DNA from: Gerris lacustris
Lineage: Eukaryota; Arthropoda; Insecta; Hemiptera; Gerridae
NCBI GenBank assembly: GCA_951217055.1
Contig: OX578280.1
Span: 32,121,128 to 32,185,127, forward strand
DNA: 64,000 nucleotides
Direction: 5' to 3'
The notes below the pieces were generated by a model. It was not told where the DNA came from and did no database searches. It saw nothing but the letters and a program-made list of their open reading frames with translations. Shown in pieces: positions 11,941-22,300 of the stretch (position 1 is its first letter; each line of letters begins with the position of its first letter). The translations under genes were made by a program, and so were the position numbers.

Positions 11941-13134
11941 CTTGCTTCCTATTATTGAACAAATGGTCACATGTGAGTTAAAAAGAGTGGTTGTTTGAAC
12001 TGGTTTCGATTCCCAGTGGTGTCACACTTACTTTTATTCAATATTAAATGTGCACTGAAATTTTAAACCATCTTTGGGCTATTTTCACTAACGACCCAAA
12101 TTTCGTCAAAATCGGGCTAGTTAGTGGTGTGTAAAATAAAATTAAATCTTGGGAAGATAAATTAATGGGCACTAAAAATTGAAATTATTATGAGAAAATG
12201 GAAATTATGCAAGATAATAATTTTACCATGGATGAGTGGTATATAAGTTATGGTGTTTAAAAAAGAAGTTTAATTACAGACAAACAAGAGAACAAAATCT
12301 TCCCCAATTTCTTTAAGGAGTGTTGTTCCCAATTACAGTGAAGGAGATTATTTCTGTTGACTCACCATAACCAAACTTCACAAACTCACTAATCAAAAGT
12401 TTGGGTACTTCTAGACTACCTAGAGACTCACGGTTTTTTGCGTTTGGTCGGAAATTGGCCCAAACTGACTGGAAAAATCTGAAAAGGTAAAAAAATATAT
12501 TTTTACCCCCTTAAAAAATTAAAGATGGCGGACGCACTTTAAAGTTTTTTTGGAAGCTTATTGTGGCTAAACGGTGTCGTATCGACAAGCTGATTTTAAA
12601 ATATCTACATCATTGGTCCTATGACTTTTTGTTGTACCTCCATCGGTTCTACCTTAAATAGTGCTACATTTTATGAGTGCTTATGGCGTCCGCAATTGTT
12701 GATCGATTTAATTTCTGATTGGGGTGCTTAAACGTCACACTTATGCTCTTTAAATCGAGTATTTATTATTTTATTAATTTTTCCTAGAACTAGAGTTATT
12801 AAATATTTACTGGTGCAAGTGCCGTATTGAGAGAAGAGGCTGGTAATTAAATTAATGCACCATCATGGTTGATGATTGTTCAATGACTTCCCAGTCTAAT
12901 TGGTATTGTCTACATTTATTTTCTTATTTATTACTTTTTTTAGCATTGTTAGTTTTTACTTTATAACTTAGACTTCTATTGGCTATTTTTAAATGAATAG
13001 ATAAACTCCAAACTACGATTTGGAGATTATTATATTCTTAGTAATGGAATTAATGATGTGTAATAATATTTTCATGAATATAGGAAACATAGCAACTAAT
13101 ACCTAGCATGAGCCCCGTGCGGGGTGAAAGCTAG
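11941..13134 (+). mobile_element. Repeat-rich segment ending in a Helitron-like 3' terminus
   Basis: The right end reads CCCCGTGCGGGG (a perfect 4-bp-stem hairpin, about 13113-13124), then TGAAAG and CTAG at 13131-13134, followed by T. A short hairpin a few bases before CTRR and insertion before T are Helitron 3'-end traits. The 5' boundary is not clear. A tRNA B-box-like GGTTTCGATTCCC near 12003 may belong to an older SINE. No helicase or Rep coding is seen. Confidence 0.35.
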
Positions 13135-13136
13135 TA

Positions 13137-13453
13137 TAGTAGAGTCCCACTAATCCGAAATAATTGGGACTGAACCCAGTTCGGATTAGCGAAAATTCGG
13201 ATTAGGCGGATTTTTGTAAATTAATGTCATATATTGACTTTAGGAGGCAATAATATGCTAATTTAAAAATAACGAATTCTAGAAAACCTTCTAGAAGTCT
13301 AATTTATCTTACGATAAATTAGACGAAGTGCTTTTCCTATGGTTTTCTCAAGAAACACTGAAAGGAATCCCTATCACTGGCCCTCTAATCCAAGAAAAAT
13401 CCGCCTAATTATGTTCGGATTAGGCGAATTTTCGGATTAGCGGGACTCTACTG
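13137..13453. mobile_element. pogo/Tigger-type MITE
   Basis: The ends are TAGTAGAGTCCCACTAATCC on the left and the inverse of CAGTAGAGTCCCGCTAATCC on the right, flanked by TA on both sides (13135-13136 and 13454-13455). The subterminal parts repeat the motif TTCGGATTAG(C/G). TA duplications and CAGTAG ends fit the pogo branch of Tc1/mariner. It has no ORF and sits directly after the Helitron-like end. Confidence 0.65.
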
Positions 13454-14020
13454 TACATTATAAAATAATAATAATAAAAATAATAAAATTGATAAAATAA
13501 TTATTAATTAATTGGTTAATTAAAATGCTAATCCTACTTTGAATCTATTGTATGATTATCAATACTAAGTTTTTTTGTTTGGTCTATTGAAAACTCTTGG
13601 TGAGTATAGTAAGGGTTCTCAGTAAGAAATTCCTTAATATAATTTTTGAAAGCTTTCTCCGGTAGCTCCTGAACATTTTTTTCAAAGGGGGAATGACCAT
13701 TCCGTCATACATTTTGAGTAGAAGGTATACAAGCTCATAGCTATCCTTCAAGTTTGACTCTTAACACTCAACTAGAACTTTAAAGGTTAGTAACTGAACT
13801 TTTTTTAATGCATTGGTGACCGTGGCTTGTTATCTTGAAATACGGCGTTTTTGGGATATTTTAGTAAAAACAAAAATCTCTCTTAACTTAGTGTACCCTC
13901 ATATTTTTTGAAAAATCCTACATTTTTTAATTATCAGCTAAGTGTGATAATTAATACAGAAAATACTTTTATCCTAGTAGATTAGAGCAGTGAAAGCTAG
14001 TCGGTGTATATATATATATA

Positions 14021-14494
14021 TAGTAGTAGTAGTTACCTAGTACTTCCTACTAGACGCGTAGGACCAACCACTTGTTCGAACCTAGCAATCAGGCCTTATA
14101 GTAGACCCATTTTACTTGCCCCGTGGTGGAGAGTTCCAGCTACTTCACACATCATACATTTGTACATTGTACCGCCGAAGCGAGTATGATGTGGTCATTA
14201 GTAAGCTATATGAGCGTGCTTCAAAGTGTGGGGGAAGAGGACCCCTCAGGAGGTCCCCTCGCCCTACTCGGATCTCGAACCATAGATACAGATCACATCT
14301 CATGACACGGATCGAACCCACTAGACATCGTGGGGGAAGAGAACCCCTCAGGGGGTGTCCCTCGCCCTACTCCGTCCGCGATTCATAGATGTATTCAGTG
14401 TATCACGGCCCGGGATCGAACCCACGACCTCGAGTTGCCTCGACTCAGTGATAGCTGAGTGTTGTCTTTACGACCTCGGCCACCCTGGCTCCCC
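14021..14494 (-). repeat. tRNA-derived SINE, copy 1 (internally duplicated)
   Basis: Read on the minus strand from 14494, the element begins GAGCCAGGGTGGCCGAGG, which carries a pol III A box (TGGCCGAGG), and about 60 bp later has the B box GGGTTCGATCCC. Between them ACTCAG and CTGAGT form an anticodon-like stem and there is a long variable-arm-like segment, so a class II tRNA (Leu or Ser) is the likely ancestor. The tRNA-unrelated part repeats twice here: a unit with 'gggggaagag(g/a)acccctcag(g)' and 'cgccctactc' occurs near 14229-14310 and again near 14331-14420. The far end is a (TA)n/(AGT)n microsatellite. The second copy is at 62765-63124. The short ORFs on the plus strand are not genes. 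Confidence 0.75.
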
Positions 14495-15370
14495 TATATA
14501 TATATCAAAAATGTTTAAGAAAATATATTAAAGGTAACGAGAAAATCAGTGTTTTGTGTCTTTTCTCTCTAGGGAGAGTCTTTTATCTTTAACTGTATAT
14601 TCTGCATATGGTAGGAAAGTACAAGATAACAATTCTTATTTCTTATATCTAATGGCAAATGACATTAATATTTCTAGGATTTTAGTTAGGGGATTTATAA
14701 TTCATTTTTATTTTCTTGTTGCCTTATATAACTTACTAAAATATTTACAATGCTTTGCTTATATTGATTTTCATGAATACAATACTTTAAATAAACAAAT
14801 AATATTGTGGAAAGAATGAACTGTAAGCAATGCAGTTTGTAGATCTTAAAGGCCTTGAATCATAGCAGATGAATTATAATCAAGGTCAATTAACAGATGT
14901 GGTGTTGAATATCCAATAAATGTTAAGGCGTCTTTCCGGCCTCTGGCTAGGATTAATAATAAAAGAAAGAGGGAATCTGCCTCTTAAATTAATTTCTTAT
15001 TCTCTAATTTAAGCAATGCCCTACCAGAAGAAATCATTGATTAACAAGTTAATTAGTAATATGTATGTATTGTAATAATATTTAAATCAATAATTCAGCA
15101 TTACATAAAGGGTTTAATGTATTAATACTGTTTTTATTTCAATAATATTTTATCTCAAATACAATATTTTTTCCCACATACTTTATCAACACAAAGATAA
15201 TGCTGGTTACAATACCTATCAATATATTGTATTATCAACACTGGCTTTTATTAATTGACTCCCCTACTACGTGATTGCTCGGAAACTAATTTGATTAGCT
15301 TGAGGCTTCAGATGTATATGGTTTTTCTCTAAATCAAAACTTTTTATATGCAATAGGCTTTATTCAGGCT

Positions 15371-16042
15371 TACAACGAGGGTTGTTCAAGAAGACCTAAA
15401 AGATAGCAGTAGTAACAGTAGCATGGATTTTCCCCTTCAGAACAAAAGTATCTGGCTCGGTAGGTGCTTCAGCATGCCCTTTGTGTCTGTTTGAGATGGA
15501 TGCTACGTTGTTGAATTCTGCCAACTTTGAGGTCGCTAAATCTATGAAAAGCACTCGTTTTTACAAACAAGGTGAGACCTCTTTTTGATTCTATCATCAC
15601 TGGTGATAAAATATGGGTTCACCACCTAAACCCGAAGTCAAAAAGGCAATCAATGGCATCCATCGCATGACATGCGCCACCTCTCTTAACCCTTCACCCA
15701 AAAATTTCTTGGGACAATCTCAAGGCAGAAAATCATGGCAACCTTGTTTTGGGATCGAAAAGGTGTTATTCTTGTCGAATTTTTTCCTCTATGGGATAAC
15801 CATCAACAGTGATCTGTATTGCCAAACGTTAATAAACCTCCAACGGGCTATCCAAAACAAGTTATGAAGAATGCTAACCAAGGCCGTGTGTTTGATACAT
15901 GACAACCCAACTCAACAAGCTTATAGACTCATTAAAATATCTTAAAAGTGGGAATATGTACCTACTAGGTCTTTTTTTATGTAAAAATAAAATGTTCCTG
16001 ATTTTTAAAATATTAAACGATTTTTTTTGGACAACCCTTGTA
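15371..16042 (+). mobile_element. mariner transposon relic
   Basis: The ends form an imperfect inverted repeat: TACAACGAGGGTTGTTCAA on the left and the inverse of TACAAGGGTTGTCCAA on the right, with TA at both edges. Between them a decayed DD34D transposase is readable in several frames: ITGDKIWVHHL (first Asp) near 15599, LFWDRKGVILVEFF (second Asp) near 15741, ITINSDLYC near 15799 and LIHDNPTQQ (third Asp) near 15894. Stops and frameshifts make it inactive. Only the C-terminal part of the transposase remains. Confidence 0.8.
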
Positions 16043-16409
16043 CACACTTACTTAGTTAGTAGTTGGATGGGGTGCAGAACCAGGCAATCTGGCCTCCACA
16101 AGGGTAATTTTTGCGAACCTTATTTACCTCTTAGTTACTCAAACCTTTCTAATCTCCTGATAAAGGTTAGGGCTTAAGAGTATGCCTGTTTTGCATCTGA
16201 GGTAGCTGATTACTTCACATTCAGTGAATCAAAGTAGTAGAAGAGTGTAAGAAGTAAGCTTTATTTTGTAGAGCTTTTTTCCCCATCCCCACGAATAACT
16301 AAAAAAAATTCTGACTGAATCTATCTCCCAGGGCACACCTTAATCATAATACTATTAGAGAATTCTAATCTAGGTAAATCTGAAACTCCAAAAAATGATA
16401 GCTTATAAC

Positions 16410-17772
16410 CAGAGACGGGAAAAAGTCATAAACGTCATAGTCATATGATTTTGTCATAAAATAGCCATTTTTCGAATAAACGTCATAAAATGGGGGTTTC
16501 TTGGGATAAACGTCATAGAATGGCCTTTTTTGTCAAATGTTTAGCAAAAAGTTTTTTTTTTTTTGTTAAAGCAAATTTTTACATTGAACATTCGTGGTCC
16601 GGTTCCAGGTAAAAGTGCAGTTCAAACAAAAAAAGCCTTACACCAGCTTAGTGAAAGGCCTGGGCTCTTAATTCCCTGATCACTTTCGGACTTACCTACT
16701 AACTAATGCGCTTATGCATGCCTGCAACTAGAGAGGTACCGAGGGTCATCCCTAATTCCAAACTAGGGCTCCTGATCGGCTCCTTCTTGGAACAAATCTT
16801 CCAATTAGAATCCAGGAAGGTTACTTACTCATGGTACTTGTTTTTTTTTTACTTGGGTTTCGTTGGTAAAACCAAAAAAGGAAACCCTTATAGTTTCGTT
16901 CATGTGTCTGTCTATCTGTCAGTCGGTACAGTTCCAATAACTTTTGATCCAATAAAATTTTGCGTGCCCCCCCCTTAAAATTATATTTCTGCTGTATTTA
17001 AAAAATATGAAAAAATATGCAAAATGTGCTTTCTGCTGGGCCATAGAAATATAAGAATAGCAATTCGATATGAATTACTGGGAATCCAAGATGGCGATTA
17101 ATTCCTGTCACGGGGGAATTTTAATTTTTTTTTTAAATTTTGAGTGAGGTATATAATGAAAGGTATTGCGGAGTATATTACAAAAATATATAACACGTGT
17201 GGAAAGTGTTTAATTTTTCATGCCATTTTATTAAAAAAAATATCAAAATTTGAATCATGGGTGAACACGCCCAGGCCATAGCTGCCCGACTAAAGGGCAA
17301 AGAAGTTTGGAAATTGCCTGAAGGGCGAAAAGCAAATGAAGTGTCATGCATGAAATTTGCTCCCAGCTCATCTGCCGACGTCGAATGGTCTTTTTCCAAG
17401 TTTAAAATTCTACTGACGGACAAAAGAGCCAATTTATCGCTGGATAATATAGAACAACATATGATTATTTTTTACAACGTTGAAGCATTCTGCTAATTAT
17501 TATTATTTATTATATATTGTAAATATAATTCTGTATTTGTGGAATATTGAAATCTTTCTTTTGAACTGTTACCCTCCAAAATAACGCTAAATTTTCGCTA
17601 AAAAAAGACTAAATTTTCACAGTGAAAATAAACGTCATACTTTTTGCTAAAACGTCATAAAACAACCGATTTTCTAAAATAGAGGTCATAAAACAGGATA
17701 ATAAAAGTCATAAAAGTCATAGAATAAAGGTCATGAAATGGAAAAATAAAAGTCATAAACGTCCCGTCTCTG
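16410..17772 (+). mobile_element. hAT transposon, degenerate, with intact target duplication
   Basis: The 10-bp ends CAGAGACGGG and CCCGTCTCTG are perfect inverted repeats. The flanking 8-bp duplication CTTATAAC (16402-16409 and 17773-17780) is also perfect, as expected of hAT insertion. Both subterminal regions are packed with GTCATAAA/GTCATAGA motifs, about five on the left (16426-16520) and seven on the right (17635-17760), in direct rather than inverted orientation. The interior keeps one readable piece of transposase (separate entry). At 1363 bp it is an internally deleted, non-autonomous copy. Confidence 0.88.
17257..17496 (+). pseudogene. hAT transposase C-terminal dimerisation fragment
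   Basis: A 79-codon ORF inside the hAT element. Residues about 36-65 read PSSSADVEWSFSKFKILLTD and then KRANLSLDNIEQ, matching the hAT C-terminal dimerisation pattern in which a Ser-rich segment, E-R/W-S-F-S, L-T-D-K-R and L-S-x-x-N follow in order. The DDE catalytic region is missing, so this is a fragment, not a host gene. Confidence 0.75.
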
Positions 17773-17780
17773 CTTATAAC

Positions 17781-19385
17781 AAGAGATTTTTTAGAATAAC
17801 GATTTATAATTAACTTTCCCTGCATACTGCATCCCATTTTGTTTGAGAGCAACCTTTTCTTGTTTGTAGGCCTCTTGGTGATTCATCCTACAGTAGCGAC
17901 TCTTCTACTTAACTATCTAATTGTCCTCTAACATAATTCCAATATTACTCTTGTTAACCCATTGTATTCACTGCAGCATTAACTCATCTTGGTATAGGTA
18001 CCATTTGGTTTGAGAGCACTTCTTTAGTTCTTACCTTGGTTTACAGTTATTTCCCCAAAAATAACTTGCTATCAATACAACTTCTATTAAGTATAAACAT
18101 AAAACTTAGAATAGTGATTCTTAATAAAAGCTCTGCAGACTAGTAAAATCATTGTTTGTACTATTGTAGTCTGGCCTTAGTCTATAATCAAATATCTTAA
18201 AGATTGTAAAACATTAAATGCATAAACCTAAGATAACACTCCAGGTTTTCAGTCTCTAGCAATTCATTATTGAAGGCGCAAATATACCAAAAGCTTAGAA
18301 GAAGTAGGAACAATATGAAAAGAGCAGCATTTAATAATGATAAATCACCTACTAGATAAGCTCCCAGAATTAATTGTGTTTTCAGTAACAATAGGAATTT
18401 TAATTAAAAAAATCTTACCAATATTTTTTTTTATTTACTCAAAAAGAAAGTACCATGAATAACATAATATTTATATATACATCGAGAATGAATCTCTTTA
18501 AAAAATAAATAAACCACGGAGTCATACTTATTGCAAATAATTTTAAAAGGAAAGGGAAAAAAATCAAATAATATGATGTACACTTGAGTCTAAAATTCTA
18601 TTTCATTGTATGAAATATAAAAGAAACATAATTAACAATATTATGTACAAATTATATAAATTAAATTATACATAACCATTTATTATTATCAATGTAAATA
18701 TTTTAATAATTTACTTATAATTTTTCTTTTATAAATATATAACCACAAATTGTCATCTACATTGATGAATTATTTTAACCACAAACTAACTTATATATTG
18801 ACAAGTTTGGACTCATTTAACAAATTTTTCCACATAATGTGAAAGATAAAAATAAAGAAATTAAAAAAGCTTAACTGAAAATTATACAGGCTTGAATCTA
18901 AATACTGTTTAAAAATCGTCAGAATATTGCATTTACTTCTATAAAACTATTTTTCTTGCTACTCGATAAATTGAATCTATATTTATTCGACCAAATGTGA
19001 CTATTTATTAATATAAAAAGAACATATTTAACATGCCATTAATTCTAAATTTTCGAGCAAGAACTGCATTTAATACAATTTAATCTGCTAAGCAGAATGA
19101 ATTAATTTAATCTCTTCGGTCAAGAATATATATAATACATATCAAATAAAAAAAAAAAGAAACAAAATCTAAGTCCCTTGTGCCGGATAAATCCGTTGTA
19201 ATTTAAAAAAAAATTAAATAATAATTTACACACTCTTTATATATTATCTATAATATTATATAAACATATTTATGTATAATAAATAGTAAATTAAACAAAA
19301 TTAGGATTAGTGTTGAAGTCCAATCTCGTGGATTGTTGTTCTATATGCCAGTATGAGGGTGTATGGCATAAATTAGAGAGACCTT
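17781..19385. other. Intergenic / KDEL receptor 3' UTR
   Basis: AT-rich DNA without recognisable exons. The portion next to 19385 is probably the 3' UTR of the minus-strand KDEL receptor. A short ORF at 18197-18391 shows no domain. Confidence 0.35.
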
Positions 19386-22300
19386 TTAAGCTGGTAACTG
19401 GAGTTTCTTGCCCTTTAACACTGCAATAGAAATTAAACATATTTATTATTTATCATGAAATTTAAGACCCTTCCTACTAAATTATTATAAAATATTATTA
19501 CAAAATTAATGCAAAAATTAGGAGAGATCAAAGGAAAATAAAATAACAACATAAGTAACATTAGCTCAAAACATATAAGCATTTTCCATAGTCTATTTTA
19601 TTACATATTTAAAATCTTCCAGATACGTATATATAGTATCTTCCTGGATCAATAGTAATAAATACCAAAAGAAGTAATGGTCAAGTTAACATAAGAAATA
19701 TATTTTTGATAAATAAAGTTTCTATTTCCTGTGACACAATTTCACAGAAATGACCATGTCATTTTTGAGATTTTACAGAGTTAAATTTACCAAAAAGCTC
19801 TTAAAAATACTCCAGCGCAGAGAAAATGAATCATTACAAAAACATAAAATAGGTAATTTAAAATAAATAGAGTACCTTTGGTTATGTACAGGTAGAAGAA
19901 GTCACAGTACAATACAGTCTGAACCACTCCGGCACAGATAGCAATGAGATCATAGTGGGACTGAGCATAGTAGCGGTAGATCCAGTTGAAAATGTATAGA
20001 GCCCTATAGGAACCAAGAGCGAACAGGTAGTGAGATGTAATGGATTCAGCTTCGCCTGTCTTACTCACCATGAACAACTGAGGGAGAATAGCAACCGATT
20101 CCAGGTAAATACTAAATGTCCAAAGAACCTGAAATAAAACAAATTAAAATAATATAATTGAAAATAATTTAAATATTATAGATGACACTTTTAGAAGCTG
20201 AAGCCCTTTCTTTCAGTTAAACCGTAAACAAATCCAACTATCTAAATTTATTTTTACAGAAAGGTGATAGATGTTTATGAATTGCATTGATCAATATCTA
20301 AAGAGAACTCTTCTTCTATCCTGTAATAAGCTAATTTAATTATGTAGTTGAGAATTATATTAGTAAGGCCTCTTTCTCTCAACATAATAGTAAGGAATAG
20401 TTAACACAAAATCATTAGTGATAATAATAGTTTTATTGTTTTTTTTTATTTCAAATCCACTAAAGATTATCCTGATGATACAAAAAATTTAACACTTTTG
20501 AACAAGAACATTGAGCTATTTTTAGCTGAGAATAAGATAATAAAAAAACATAATACTTTATATGAGTTTAAATGAAGGTAAAAGAAAAGAGATAAAAACT
20601 TGGAGGAAGTTTTATTACTCCTCATTGCAATAACACTTCTTTTGTAGCTTTATCCTTATCAAATTTTCATTTTTTAAAATGCTATTTGCATTTAAAAAAT
20701 AATAATAATTTTTTAAAATGCTATTTGCATTTAAAAAATAATAATAATAATAACAAAATTTACGTTTTTGTTTCAAAACAAGTGTTTCGATCTTAGCAAA
20801 TTTAAATGGTAATAATTGTAATGTTCCAACATGTTTTTCAAATTATTATTATAATTAATGGAAAAGAGTAGTGTAGAGACTACACTCAGAGGAATAAAAA
20901 GGTTGAAAATGTTGTGGTTATTTCTATTATAGATGCTTGATAATGACTCAAGAATGGGTAGAAATATAGCAAACAAAATGAGATAGGTAAATCTGGTTTT
21001 TATACATCCCTAATGACCCACTATCAACAACACACTAATTATTGAGGGATCATCTTTCATCTACAATTTAAATTTATGTTTATTTTACTTTGATTCCATT
21101 GAACTTATTTATATTTTATGTCTTTTTAAAGTATTTTTTTATTTTTGTCTATAATTTCAATGATTTATTTTACAACCAAAAAATATTTTGTCGTGACCAT
21201 AGGGTTGGGAAACGCTGCTCTAAATCTCATACATTTTGAATGATAATTTTAATCCACACAAGTGAAAAAAAAATTGGAAAAGTAAATTTCATAGTTTTGG
21301 TATACCATCAAATATCTTAAATTACCGTAAGTATACTCGTTTCCACAGCAATTCAGGTCATAATTCGTTGATAACAAATTTAGTTATAGCTAAAATAAAT
21401 TGGGGGGGGGGGGGGGGGGGGAACAATGATTGGCCTAAAAAAAGAAATGTTATACAGCCTATAACAAATAAGGCTAAATCAAATTAAAATTCTACCAATG
21501 GTACCCTAAAATCGAGCCACTGGCCATTGGAATCTGGCAGTAACTAAGAGCCACTCAGTATCCCTCTGTTTAACTAAAAACCTATTTTTATTTACTGCAT
21601 TATTTATACAGTGTTCCCCAAGATAGAGTATCTGAGAGTGTGATCTTGGATTTTCGAAAAAAAAGTCATTCATTATAAAAACTCCTGCTTGTTCTTAAAC
21701 CTCTAAAAATGAAAAACAATTCTTGATTTTGTGTACAGGGTGTTCTGTTTTTTAAAAACTTTAAAATATGACCAAGAGTAAACTACCCTTATTTTTGATG
21801 GTATCAAAACATATTATTTAGAAAAGTGGTTCAGAATTGCAAAAAAGGTATAAATATTAATTTATTTTATGAATTATTAAATTTTAGATACTTGTTTTGA
21901 AAAATTAAATTTTAATTTGTTTTCTAAAAATAAGCAAACAGAACAGTCAGCTCTCAAAACTGCAGGTATTGGGGAAAGGAAAATTTCCTAATTTTAAAAT
22001 ATGTTTTGTTTTGAGGTGGTTAGAGAAGGTAGCATTAGCTACGTCTGGATATCAGTCACATATCAAAATCAATAATATTAAAAGGGACGCTACTCGATAA
22101 ATAGGTTTTTCCCAATAAGGCATTCAACAGCAATATTTTTAAAATGATAATAATGCAGCATTAACGTTCCTTTCTAGAAACTAAATGGAATGGTAGAATA
22201 GGAATTTTTAAGACTACTGTGATAACATAAAGAAATTTCTCGTTAAAGTATAACTTGTAACAGTCCATTTTACAGATATTGGTTGATAATGGACATTCTT

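Noticed and set aside
14004..14388. Three overlapping plus-strand ORFs
   Set aside because: They lie on the opposite strand of a tRNA-derived SINE, whose GC-rich sequence makes open frames by chance.
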